From Pedobacter sp. MC2016-14 (GTDB lineage: Bacteria > Bacteroidota > Bacteroidia > Sphingobacteriales > Sphingobacteriaceae): a stretch of 64,000 nucleotides of DNA. This document shows positions 9,420 to 16,713 of the stretch, piece by piece. The notes beneath the pieces are model-generated. The model was given only the letters and a program-made list of their open reading frames with translations. It searched no databases and was not told where the DNA came from. The stretch lies in contig NZ_JAJMPA010000001.1 of NCBI RefSeq assembly GCF_020991475.1, positions 868,001-932,000 of the forward strand. The letters are read 5' to 3'. Positions within the stretch are counted from its first letter, which is position 1. Every line of letters starts with the position of its first letter. A program made the translations under genes and the position numbers.

Positions 9420-9980
9420 ATGGCAAAGGCATCAGATATAAAAAGTGGTAACGTGCTCCGGTTTAACGGAGAACTGGTACAGGTAGAAGAGTTCCTGCAC
9501 CGCACCCCTGGAAATTTGAGGGCTTTTTACCAGGCCAGAATGCGAAATGTAAAAACCGGTAAATTGGTAGAATACAGATTTCGTGTAGATGAAGAGGTAG
9601 AGATTTGCCGTGTTGAAACAAATGATTACCAATATCTTTATGAAGATGGAGATGCGCTGGTAGTGATGGATAATGCTTCATTTGAGCAATTTAACATACC
9701 AAAACTATTGTTTGGTAAAAGTTTAAGGTTCTTAAAAGAAGGAATGAATGTAATTATAGCATTTGAAAGTGACGAGCCGATTATGGCCCAAACACCTTCT
9801 CATGTCGAATTAGAAATTACGTACTCTGAGCCTGCTGTTAAAGGCGACACCTCTACAAATGCATTGAAATATGCAACTTTAGAGACCGGAGTAGAAATTA
9901 AAGTCCCTATGTTTATCAACCAGGGCGATAGGGTTAAGGTTGATACACGTACAGGCGACTATGTAGAAAGAATAAAATAA
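9420..9980 (+). CDS. efp: Translation elongation factor P
   Basis: EF-P binds between the ribosomal P and E sites and rescues stalling at polyproline stretches. The protein has 186 residues, the normal length, with the KOW-like domain I and two OB domains; the closing GDRVKVDTRTGDYVERIK motif is intact. The start MAKASDIKSGN is chosen over a longer frame that would begin within the promoter. At the tip of domain I the loop reads PGNLRAF, where E. coli has PGKGQAF, so the residue that E. coli lysylates is Asn32 here. No epmA- or earP-like gene is visible nearby. Confidence 0.96.
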   Translation: MAKASDIKSGNVLRFNGELVQVEEFLHRTPGNLRAFYQARMRNVKTGKLVEYRFRVDEEVEICRVETNDYQYLYEDGDALVVMDNASFEQFNIPKLLFGKSLRFLKEGMNVIIAFESDEPIMAQTPSHVELEITYSEPAVKGDTSTNALKYATLETGVEIKVPMFINQGDRVKVDTRTGDYVERIK

Positions 9981-10017
9981 AAATTTCATAGTTTAGTTTT
10001 AGGTTTAGGTTGATTGT

Positions 10018-10051
10018 GGCTTCGGAGTGGTTCCCGAAGCCATCTTTTTTT
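10018..10051 (+). terminator. Rho-independent terminator after efp
   Basis: An 8-bp perfect stem (GGCTTCGG with CCGAAGCC) around an 8-nt loop is followed by ATC and seven T residues. It lies about 40 bp after the efp stop and would end the efp transcript. Confidence 0.85.
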
Positions 10052-10063
10052 ATCTTTGTTTTG

Positions 10064-10645
10064 ATGAATAAAGCAGAAATCAGAAAAGCAGCTATTCTGG
10101 AGCGTAAAAAACTTACCCCAGAGCAGGTAGAGACCTTGAGCATCCAAATTCGAAACCAGTTTGCAACGCTTGATTTTTCTGCGGTTAACGTTATTCACCT
10201 ATTTCTTCCAATCCTGGAAAAAAATGAACCGGATACCTTTTTAATCGTAGATTGGCTCAAAGAAAACCATCCTCACATAAAAATTATTATTCCGCGAGCC
10301 AATTTTGGCAACTCACTGATGACCCATCATGCTTTTACTTCAAAAGAAGATTTAAAAAAGAACGAATATGGTATTCCAGAGCCCTTTCCGGTCGATGTTC
10401 ATATTGGTAAAATCGACATGGTGTTGGTTCCTATGCTCGCATTTGATCTCCATGGATACAGAGTAGGTTATGGTAAAGGGTTTTACGACCGCTTTTTACA
10501 GGGATTGGACGCAAAAAAGGTAGGTTTAAATTTTTTTGAGGCGCAAAATCAGATCAGCAATGTAGATGAATACGATGTAAGGCTAGATCTGTGTATTACG
10601 CCACAAAAGATTTATGCATTCAGTTCCAACAATACCGGACAATGA
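10064..10645 (+). CDS. 5-formyltetrahydrofolate cyclo-ligase
   Basis: The 193-residue protein belongs to the 5-FTHF cyclo-ligase (MTHFS) family, which uses ATP to convert 5-formyl-THF to 5,10-methenyl-THF. It has the N-terminal helix RKAAILERKKL, the central beta strands, and the phosphate-binding segment GYRVGYGKGFYDRFL near residue 138. The ATG at 10064 is chosen because the family starts at this helix and because the upstream part of the longer frame runs through the efp terminator. TATCTTTG at 10051-10058 looks like a -7 box but lacks a clear -33 TTG; if used, the message would be leaderless. Its 3' end overlaps the convergent exonuclease gene by 34 bp. Confidence 0.92.
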   Translation: MNKAEIRKAAILERKKLTPEQVETLSIQIRNQFATLDFSAVNVIHLFLPILEKNEPDTFLIVDWLKENHPHIKIIIPRANFGNSLMTHHAFTSKEDLKKNEYGIPEPFPVDVHIGKIDMVLVPMLAFDLHGYRVGYGKGFYDRFLQGLDAKKVGLNFFEAQNQISNVDEYDVRLDLCITPQKIYAFSSNNTGQ

Positions 10646-11382
10646 TCTGAATGAATGGCATCGGGTAAAATGGTTACGTTTTTCAATTTGTCAAGCATCG
10701 GCAAGGTAGCCAAGTGGTAATCGATGCGCCAACCCAGGTTTTTACCTCTTGATCCCGCTCTAAAGCTCCACCAGGTATAATGGTGCGGGTCTTTGTTAAA
10801 ATGCCTGAAGGTATCTATAAATCCGCTGTTCAAGAACAATTGCATCCATTCACGTTCTTCTGGCAGGAAGCCAGATGAGTTGGCGTTGGATTTTGGATTA
10901 TGAATGTCAATGGCAGTATGGCAAATATTATAATCGCCAGAAATGATCAGGTTTGGTATTTCCTTGCGGAGTTCCTGGATATAGCCTTCAAAAAAACACA
11001 TAAATTCATACTTTTTAGCCTGTCTTTCCTCTCCTGACGATCCAGATGGAAGATATACACTCATCAGTGAGAAATTGTCAAAATCAGCCCTTAAAATCCT
11101 TCCTTCTTTGTCTATCCATTCTTCTCCACACCCATATTCCACATGATTGGGCTTTAATTTGGTTAATATAGCTACACCGCTATATCCCTTTTTTTCGGCC
11201 GGGAACCAATAATGGTGATATCCCAGCTGTTCAATCAGGTTAAGTACATCGGGAATTTGCGAAGGAAGCGCTTTTACTTCCTGCATACATACCATGTCTG
11301 GGTCGGTACTTTGCAGCCAGCCGAAGAGGTTTTTGGTTGATGCAGAGCGGATGCCGTTTACATTGTAAGAGATGATTTTCAT
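10612..11382 (-). CDS. xth: Exodeoxyribonuclease III (AP endonuclease, Xth family)
   Basis: The 256-residue enzyme has the complete exonuclease III pattern: NVNGIRSA at the start, the metal-binding glutamate in MQEVKA near 35, SGDYNICH near 148, IDYHLAT near 227 and the catalytic SDHCPV at the end. It cleaves abasic sites and removes 3' blocking groups in base excision repair. It is convergent with the folate gene and shares its last 34 bases. Confidence 0.95.
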   Translation of the reverse strand: MKIISYNVNGIRSASTKNLFGWLQSTDPDMVCMQEVKALPSQIPDVLNLIEQLGYHHYWFPAEKKGYSGVAILTKLKPNHVEYGCGEEWIDKEGRILRADFDNFSLMSVYLPSGSSGEERQAKKYEFMCFFEGYIQELRKEIPNLIISGDYNICHTAIDIHNPKSNANSSGFLPEEREWMQLFLNSGFIDTFRHFNKDPHHYTWWSFRAGSRGKNLGWRIDYHLATLPMLDKLKNVTILPDAIHSDHCPVLLELNA

Positions 11383-11464
11383 TGCTTTTTTTGCGCTAAG
11401 TTAGCTGAATTCTATTTGTAAAAAAATACAAAATCGCCCATCATGCCACCCCTTAGGCGCATGT

Positions 11465-11496
11465 TTGGATTTAATAAAATTTTATAACTACATTTG
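11465..11496 (+). promoter_or_regulatory. Probable promoter for the metal-handling cluster
   Basis: TTG at 11465-11467 and TACATTTG at 11489-11496 are separated by 21 bp, a slightly long spacer for the Bacteroidota consensus. The ATG at 11502 is only 5 nt beyond the -7 box, so the message would have almost no leader. Confidence 0.55.
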
Positions 11497-11501
11497 TATC
11501 A

Positions 11502-11900
11502 ATGAAACTTCGTCAAAAAATAGCACTTGGATTGTGCGCCTTTTACCTGGTAAGCGTAATTGGCGTTGCATTAAGCCTGCACTTTTGCGGAGGAAAATTA
11601 GCGTCCATCCATTTTACAGAAACAGCCAAGTGCAAAATTTGTAAAACGGATACTAAAATGGGCAAAAACAGCGGCTGCTGCAAAAACACGGATGTGAGTG
11701 CAAAAGTTACAGATAGCCACGAATCTGGCTTCAAGGTAAATTTGCCAAAAGATTTCAGTGTTAAATTGTTTTTAAGCCCTATTCTGGCAGAGGTTGCCCA
11801 GAAAATGTTGCCCCATTTCTTTGGCAGGATGGAAAATAAGGCCCCGCCCTTGTCTGCCCGGATTTCCCTTCACTTATACAACTGCGTTTTCAGAAATTAA
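11502..11900 (+). CDS. HYC_CC_PP family protein
   Basis: This 132-residue protein shows the three features that give the family its name: an H-aromatic-C motif (LHFCGG, about residues 26-31), a CC pair (SGCCKN near 57) and a PP pair (APPLS near 114). Residues 8-26 form a signal peptide or membrane anchor. Extra cysteines (CKICK) lie near 45. The family is small, secreted or membrane-attached, confined mostly to Bacteroidota and often found beside metal-transport genes. The cysteines and the HMA-domain gene downstream point to copper or another soft metal, but no function has been shown that I know of. Confidence 0.75.
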   Translation: MKLRQKIALGLCAFYLVSVIGVALSLHFCGGKLASIHFTETAKCKICKTDTKMGKNSGCCKNTDVSAKVTDSHESGFKVNLPKDFSVKLFLSPILAEVAQKMLPHFFGRMENKAPPLSARISLHLYNCVFRN

Positions 11901-11985
11901 ACCAGGAATGTTTTATTTGCTACCGTCAGGGCTTCAGTCCTGAGGGTTTACTGTATTTAAAATTTATCCACCTAAAATTTCAATC

Positions 11986-12432
11986 ATGAAAACGATTAAA
12001 AACATTCTGTTTATTACCCTATTATTTTTTAGTGCTAGTGCTTCTGCACAGCAAATTTCTACTGCTGAACTGCAGGTTGATGGCTTAACTTGTTCTATGT
12101 GCTCCCGCGCCACCGAAACAGCCTTGCGTTCACTGGATTTTGTTGAAGATGTAACACCTGATCTCAATAAAAACCTGTTCATTCTGAAGTTTAAAAAGGG
12201 AGATGTTAACCCGGAGCTGCTTAAGAAAAAAGTAGAGGATGCCGGTTTTTCTGTAGGTACACTTTCTGCCGTCCTTAACTTTAAACAAACTACACTGGAT
12301 GCAGAAGGAAAGGCCACCGTTAGTGGTTTTACATACCAGTTTACCAATGGTAAAAGTAAGGTCCTGGACGGCCCGGTTAAAGCTACGCTGGTGAATGCCA
12401 AAAACATGAATGTTTATCAACTGAGCATTTAA
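11986..12432 (+). CDS. Secreted heavy-metal-associated (HMA) domain protein
   Basis: A signal peptide (residues 1-21, ending SASAQ) is followed by an HMA domain at about 28-95 with the metal-binding pair C36 and C39 in TCSMC. The ferredoxin-like pattern of the family is clear (VDGLTCSMC, then a KKKVEDAGF helix). The last 50 residues are an extra beta-rich part with no name. It is 147 residues long and probably a periplasmic copper chaperone or sensor, since HMA domains bind Cu(I) and similar ions between two cysteines. It sits 2 bp before the next gene, so the two are surely cotranscribed. Confidence 0.85.
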   Translation: MKTIKNILFITLLFFSASASAQQISTAELQVDGLTCSMCSRATETALRSLDFVEDVTPDLNKNLFILKFKKGDVNPELLKKKVEDAGFSVGTLSAVLNFKQTTLDAEGKATVSGFTYQFTNGKSKVLDGPVKATLVNAKNMNVYQLSI

Positions 12433-12434
12433 GC

Positions 12435-13241
12435 ATGAAGAAGATCAGCTTATTAATCCTGCTCCTTTTTTTAGGGGCAGGACAGCTTGTGGCGCAAGAA
12501 CTTTATGTGTTTTCAGAACCTGCCAGTAATATGCCGGCCAAGTCAGTTGGGATACGCATGACCAATGAAGGCATTTTCAATCCTAACGGCATGAACAGGA
12601 CCATTCCTGAAGTTATGGTAGGCTTCAATAAAAACCTGATGCTTCATGCACAGGGCTTCTTTTCCAATATGGACGATACGTACAGACTGGAAGGCGGAAG
12701 TTTATATGGCAAGTATCGTTTCTATTCCAAAGACGGGAACCATAAACACCTTAGGGCCGCTGCTTTTGCCAGGGCAAGTACCAGTAAAAGGACCGTGCAT
12801 ACCGAAGATATTAACCTGGAGGGCGACAACAGTGGCGCTCAGGCGGGCATCGTTGTTACCCAGCTTCTGCATAAACTGGCCCTTTCCGGAACGTTAAGTT
12901 ATACCAAGGCCTTTGATGTAAAGGCTATTGATATGCCCGGCATGCCGCAACCAGATCAAATGCTGGGCTACGGTCTGTCTTCCGGGTATTTGTTATTGCC
13001 TTTTGTATACAAGAACTACAATCAGCCAAACCTTAACCTTTATTTCGAGGTGTTGGGTAAAACAAATCCAGAAAATGGGCGGTCGTATGTAGACTTGGCC
13101 CCGGCAGCACAGGTAATCATCAACAGCCGGACCCGGATTGATTTGGGTTATCGCTTTCAGCTGGCAGGAAATATGCCGGGCAGGTACAACAAAAACATGT
13201 ACCTGATCCGTGCAGAATTTAACTTTTTTAACATTTTATAA
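12435..13241 (+). CDS. Predicted outer-membrane beta-barrel protein of the metal cluster
   Basis: The 268 residues start with a signal peptide (about 1-21, ending VAQE). They continue with alternating hydrophobic/polar strands such as LYGKYRFYSK, RIDLGYRFQLAG and MYLIRAEFNFF, and end in an aromatic residue close to the C-terminus, as barrel proteins do. GMPQPDQM near residue 165 is a methionine-containing loop that could bind copper, though this is only suggestive. I do not recognise a named family. Position between an HMA-domain gene and a DUF3347 gene suggests a role in metal export or sensing in the outer membrane. Confidence 0.6.
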   Translation: MKKISLLILLLFLGAGQLVAQELYVFSEPASNMPAKSVGIRMTNEGIFNPNGMNRTIPEVMVGFNKNLMLHAQGFFSNMDDTYRLEGGSLYGKYRFYSKDGNHKHLRAAAFARASTSKRTVHTEDINLEGDNSGAQAGIVVTQLLHKLALSGTLSYTKAFDVKAIDMPGMPQPDQMLGYGLSSGYLLLPFVYKNYNQPNLNLYFEVLGKTNPENGRSYVDLAPAAQVIINSRTRIDLGYRFQLAGNMPGRYNKNMYLIRAEFNFFNIL

Positions 13242-13250
13242 TTTACAATC

Positions 13251-13757
13251 ATGAATAAGCTTATTGTATGTTCCCTATTATTTTTAGGTCTTTTTTTTCA
13301 AAAAGCCACCGCTCAGGATAAGGTTTCTGTAGCGTTTAACAATAGCCTTAAAAAATATTATGTATTAAAGAATGCGCTGGCAACAGATAAGGCAGAGCTT
13401 GCACAGCAAGCTGCAATAGCGCTTCAGCAAGCGGTTAAAGAGGTGCCTCATAAAGGCTTTAAAGATGATGCGCAACACCAGCTTTGGATGGAAGAATCGG
13501 CGGTTATTCTTGCGCAATCAGCAGATTTGGCAAAGAGCAGCGATTTGAAAAGTCAGCGTAAAAGCTTTGAGGGCATAAGCCAGTCGTTTATCAAGGTAAC
13601 GCAGCAACTCGCTTTAAACCTTAATGTTGCTTATCTTCAATATTGTCCAATGGGCAAATTTAGCTGGTTAAATGAGGTTAAAGACATTCAGAACCCATAT
13701 TATGGCAGCATGATGTACGATTGTGGTACCGTTAAAAGCACAATAGCCGGGAAATAA
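13251..13757 (+). CDS. Secreted DUF3347-like protein
   Basis: A 168-residue protein with a signal peptide (cleavage near ATAQ, residue 21). The remainder is mostly helical and resembles DUF3347, a domain also found attached to CusB-type copper efflux adaptor proteins: YYVLKNALATDKAELAQQAA near the start, an SQSF helix near 110 and the conserved YCPMG segment near residue 128. That cysteine-methionine motif may bind copper. It follows the beta-barrel gene by 9 bp. The domain call rests on pattern memory, not a search. Confidence 0.7.
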   Translation: MNKLIVCSLLFLGLFFQKATAQDKVSVAFNNSLKKYYVLKNALATDKAELAQQAAIALQQAVKEVPHKGFKDDAQHQLWMEESAVILAQSADLAKSSDLKSQRKSFEGISQSFIKVTQQLALNLNVAYLQYCPMGKFSWLNEVKDIQNPYYGSMMYDCGTVKSTIAGK

Positions 13758-13821
13758 GAATTTCCTATCATAGATCAAGATGGGGGAATTTATTCATCAG
13801 TAAATTTGCTGTATAAAACAT

Positions 13822-14400
13822 ATGAAGATGAAAAAGATATTTTTATTTTTTGTTGCCTTGTCTATCAGCGCAGCATCATTCGCACAAACAAAGTGGTCTG
13901 TAGATCCAATGCATTCATTCGTTAACTTTGAAGTTAAACACATGGGCATTTCATTCGTAAATGGATCGTTCAAGAAATTTGAAGGTACCATTGATGCGGC
14001 TAAAACAGATTTAACAGACGCTAAAATTAACTTTACGGTAGATGTAAACAGCATCAACACTGATGTGGATATGCGTAACAATCACTTGAAGTCTGATGAT
14101 TTTTTCAATGCAGAAAAATATCCAACAATGACTTTTGTAGGTTCTTCTTTCAAAAAACTGAAAGGAAACACTTATGAGCTGTCTGGGAAACTGACCATTC
14201 GTGATGTAACTAAAGATGTAAAATTTGCAGTTGTATTTGGTGGAACAGCTAAAGACCAACAGTCTAATACAAAAGCAGGTTTTAATGCCACAACAACCAT
14301 CAATAGGTTAGATTATAACATCAAATACGATCCAACTGGAATGGGTGTTGCAAAAGAAGTTAAAATTACCTTAAACCTGGAATTTACCCAGGCTAAATAA
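13822..14400 (+). CDS. YceI family periplasmic lipid-binding protein
   Basis: YceI proteins are secreted beta barrels that bind polyisoprenoid-type lipids. The 192 residues begin with a signal peptide (about 1-21, ending SFAQ) and contain the expected order: WSVDPMHSFVNFEVKHMG at the start of the barrel, VDVNSINTDVDMRNNHLKS near 75, KYPTMTFV near 95 and GKLTIRDVTK near 120. Length is normal. A second ATG two codons later could also be used. TAAATTTG at 13801-13808 resembles a -7 box, but no -33 TTG lies at the right spacing. A terminator follows, so the gene is probably monocistronic. Confidence 0.92.
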   Translation: MKMKKIFLFFVALSISAASFAQTKWSVDPMHSFVNFEVKHMGISFVNGSFKKFEGTIDAAKTDLTDAKINFTVDVNSINTDVDMRNNHLKSDDFFNAEKYPTMTFVGSSFKKLKGNTYELSGKLTIRDVTKDVKFAVVFGGTAKDQQSNTKAGFNATTTINRLDYNIKYDPTGMGVAKEVKITLNLEFTQAK

Positions 14401-14422
14401 GAACAGGGTTTTAAACAGCATT

Positions 14423-14464
14423 AAGGGGTTGTATGAGTGTTTAAAGCTTGTGCAACCCTTTTTT
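14423..14464 (+). terminator. Terminator after the YceI gene
   Basis: AAGGGGTTG (14423-14431) pairs with CAACCCTTT (14453-14461) with one G-T wobble, and a T run follows to 14464. The next gene starts just after it, which rules out an upstream TTG start for that gene within the hairpin. Confidence 0.75.
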
Positions 14465-14474
14465 AATAATACAG

Positions 14475-15305
14475 ATGATGGCAAACTTATCGGAGATTAA
14501 AAATTTAACGGCAACCCTTTCTGATGAGGGCGTATTGATGCCGGTGTTTTTTATTGGTCACGGCTCGCCTATGAATGGTATAGAAGACAATGAATTTAGC
14601 CGCAATTGGGCCGAAATTGGTCGTACTGTACCTGTTCCAAAAGCTGTAATTGTGGTTTCTGCCCACTGGTTTACCAGGGGCACCAGGGTTACGGCAATGG
14701 ATTTTCCACCCACTATTCATGATTTCGGAGGCTTCCCACAGGCTTTATTTGATGCGCAATATCCCGCTCCGGGTAATCCGGAACTGGCTACGGAAACCGC
14801 TGAACTGATCAAGAGCGCAGCAGTGGCTTTAGATCACGACTGGGGCCTTGACCATGGTGCATGGACGGTGTTAAAACACATGTTCCCTGATGCAAATGTT
14901 CCGGTTTTACAGCTCAGCATGGACTACACCAAATCGTCCCAGGCACATTATGAGCTGGCCAAAGAACTGTATGCCCTGCGTAAAAAAGGGGTGTTGATTT
15001 TAGGCAGTGGAAATATGGTGCATAACCTGAGGATGCTAAACTGGGAGATGATTAATGGTGGGGGCTATGATTGGGCGCTGGACATCAATGAGCAGTTTAA
15101 AAATTCTATCCTAAACCACCAGCACCAGGCTTTAATTGGATGGGAAGGCCTGGGTAAAGCCGCCGCGCTGGCCATTCCAACGCCAGAACATTATTTACCT
15201 TTGTTGTATACCTTAGGCTTACAAAATGCGAAGGAAGAGGTTAGTATCTTCAGTGACAAAGCGGTAGGCGGTTCTTTAACCATGACCTCTGTTCGTATAG
15301 GATAG
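14475..15305 (+). CDS. ygiD: 4,5-DOPA dioxygenase extradiol-like protein (LigB/DODA family)
   Basis: The 276-residue protein belongs to the class III extradiol dioxygenase family of YgiD. Zinc or iron ligands can be read: HGSP near residue 30, SAHWF near 66, the DHDWGLDHGAW segment near 123 and GSGNMVHNLR near 190. The start is placed at the ATG pair at 14475/14478 because the longer frame begins with TTG inside the preceding terminator hairpin. E. coli YgiD opens the ring of L-DOPA; the natural substrate in this genus is not known. It is followed by about 145 bp before the peroxiredoxin promoter. Confidence 0.9.
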   Translation: MMANLSEIKNLTATLSDEGVLMPVFFIGHGSPMNGIEDNEFSRNWAEIGRTVPVPKAVIVVSAHWFTRGTRVTAMDFPPTIHDFGGFPQALFDAQYPAPGNPELATETAELIKSAAVALDHDWGLDHGAWTVLKHMFPDANVPVLQLSMDYTKSSQAHYELAKELYALRKKGVLILGSGNMVHNLRMLNWEMINGGGYDWALDINEQFKNSILNHQHQALIGWEGLGKAAALAIPTPEHYLPLLYTLGLQNAKEEVSIFSDKAVGGSLTMTSVRIG

Positions 15306-15389
15306 TTAAAATCTACATGAGACCCATGAGTATATAGTATTTGTCTATAAGGGCATCAATATTAAGTATTCAGATTACGCTTTCGGACG

Positions 15390-15420
15390 TTGGTAATCAT
15401 TTCTTATAGCCGTATCTTTG
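15390..15420 (+). promoter_or_regulatory. Bacteroidota-type promoter for the peroxiredoxin operon
   Basis: TTG (15390-15392), a 20-bp spacer and TATCTTTG (15413-15420) match the consensus. Transcription would start near 15425, leaving about 25 nt of leader before the peroxiredoxin ATG. No OxyR-like palindrome was recognised. Confidence 0.7.
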
Positions 15421-15449
15421 CCTTAGAAAAAATTTAAAAACATATAATT

Positions 15450-16082
15450 ATGGCTATAGTAGGTAGAAAGTTTCCTAGCGTTAACATCGATGCGATGTCT
15501 GAAATGGGTGATGATTTGAAAATTAACATTTTTGAAGAGGCAGTTAACAAAAACAGCAAAGTATTGTTATTCTGGTACCCTAAAGATTTCACTTTTGTTT
15601 GCCCTACGGAATTACATGCTTTCCAGGCAGCGTTACCTGAATTTGAAAAAAGAAATACCATTGTTATCGGTGCATCTTGCGATACCAACGAAGTTCATTT
15701 TGCATGGTTAAACACGCCAAAAGACAATGGTGGTATTGAAGGCGTAACCTATCCAATTCTGGCAGATACACACAGACATTTATCTGGCCTTTTGGGTATT
15801 CTTGATCAGGAAGTTGAATATGATGAAGAAGGAAACGAGTCATTCTCTGGTTCAAATGTTTCTTTCAGGGCTACTTATTTGGTTGACGAAACCGGAAAAG
15901 TGTTCCACGAAAGTGTAAACGATATGCCATTGGGTAGAAATGTAAAAGAATATTTACGCCTTATTGATGCTTACACACATGTTCAAACTCATGGTGAAGT
16001 ATGCCCTGCAAACTGGGAAGAAGGTAAAGAAGCAATGAACGCCAACAGAACTGGTGTTGCTGAATACCTAAGTTCAAACTAA
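15450..16082 (+). CDS. Typical 2-Cys peroxiredoxin
   Basis: This 210-residue thiol peroxidase reduces hydrogen peroxide and organic hydroperoxides. The peroxidatic cysteine is C51 in TFVCPTEL and the resolving cysteine is C185 in GEVCPANW, as in AhpC/Prx1-type enzymes. FWYPKDF and the conserved arginine in SFRATYLVD complete the active site. The oxidised enzyme is probably reduced by the thioredoxin encoded 14 bp downstream, since no ahpF-like gene is present. Confidence 0.94.
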   Translation: MAIVGRKFPSVNIDAMSEMGDDLKINIFEEAVNKNSKVLLFWYPKDFTFVCPTELHAFQAALPEFEKRNTIVIGASCDTNEVHFAWLNTPKDNGGIEGVTYPILADTHRHLSGLLGILDQEVEYDEEGNESFSGSNVSFRATYLVDETGKVFHESVNDMPLGRNVKEYLRLIDAYTHVQTHGEVCPANWEEGKEAMNANRTGVAEYLSSN

Positions 16083-16096
16083 TTTAAACTTACGTT

Positions 16097-16405
16097 ATGT
16101 TTTTAGAATTAACAGAAGATAATCTTCATCAATACGTTGCTGATCACAACAAAGTAATGGTTCAATACGCCGCTTCATGGTGTGGAAACTGTAGAATTAT
16201 GAAGCCAAAGTTTAAGAAACTGGCTGCAGAAAATGAAGATGTTGTTTTCGTAATCGTGGATGCTGAGAAACTTCCGGATTCGCGAAAACTGGCAAATGTA
16301 GATAACCTGCCAACCTTTGCTGCCTTTGAAGGCGGCGCACTGGTAGACCAGGTTCAAACCAATAAGGCAGAAGTGTTAAGTGAATTATTTGATAAAATAA
16401 AATAA
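16097..16405 (+). CDS. Thioredoxin family protein
   Basis: A 102-residue single thioredoxin domain without a signal peptide, so cytoplasmic. The redox pair is C29-C32 in SWCGNC, where most thioredoxins have CGPC; the cis-proline loop is at NLPTFAAF near residue 75. The gene is between the peroxiredoxin gene and a small DUF gene and overlaps the latter by one base. The natural guess is that it recycles the peroxiredoxin; the non-standard CGNC pair suggests a dedicated rather than general thioredoxin. Confidence 0.9.
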   Translation: MFLELTEDNLHQYVADHNKVMVQYAASWCGNCRIMKPKFKKLAAENEDVVFVIVDAEKLPDSRKLANVDNLPTFAAFEGGALVDQVQTNKAEVLSELFDKIK

Positions 16406-16653
16406 TGAAGATCCCGGTTATCAGACAGCTGTTTCAAAACAATACTCCAGAAGACCTGGAAACAACGTTGGGCGTTTTAGAAGCGTTTTGCGAGTTCAGG
16501 GGAGTACATGAAGAAGAGGTGGATGTAGTAGGAGAATTGATCACTAACATCTGCGGCGCACTTGAAGTTCATGCCAATGTAAATGCCGGTGCATTAGAAA
16601 AAGATGCCCTGAATGCGTTTGCACAAAAGGTAATGGGTTCAATTGACAAATAA
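16405..16653 (+). CDS. Small DUF6952-like protein
   Basis: An 82-residue acidic, mostly helical protein that starts on the last base of the thioredoxin stop codon (TAATG). It resembles DUF6952, a Bacteroidota family that follows peroxiredoxin and thioredoxin genes. It has two cysteines (AFCEFRG near 30 and ITNICGALE near 50). No function is known to me. Coupling with the two upstream genes suggests an accessory of the peroxide-reducing system. Confidence 0.75.
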   Translation: MKIPVIRQLFQNNTPEDLETTLGVLEAFCEFRGVHEEEVDVVGELITNICGALEVHANVNAGALEKDALNAFAQKVMGSIDK

Positions 16654-16670
16654 CTTTATTCTTTAAAAGT

Positions 16671-16710
16671 AGAAAAGGCCGTATCAAATAAAAATGATGC
16701 GGCCTTTCTC
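16671..16710. terminator. Bidirectional terminator between convergent units
   Basis: AAAGGCCGTATCA (16674-16686) pairs with TGATGCGGCCTTT (16695-16707) with one wobble, around an 8-nt loop, with A-rich and pyrimidine-rich sides. It separates the peroxide operon from the convergent glycan utilisation locus. Confidence 0.75.
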
Positions 16711-16713
16711 TGT

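Noticed and set aside
10010..10063. Upstream extension of the 5-FTHF cyclo-ligase
   Set aside because: It covers the efp terminator; homologues start at MNKAEIRKAAI.
14448..14474. TTG start for the dioxygenase within the preceding hairpin
   Set aside because: The codons lie in a terminator stem and loop; the ATG pair at 14475/14478 is more natural.
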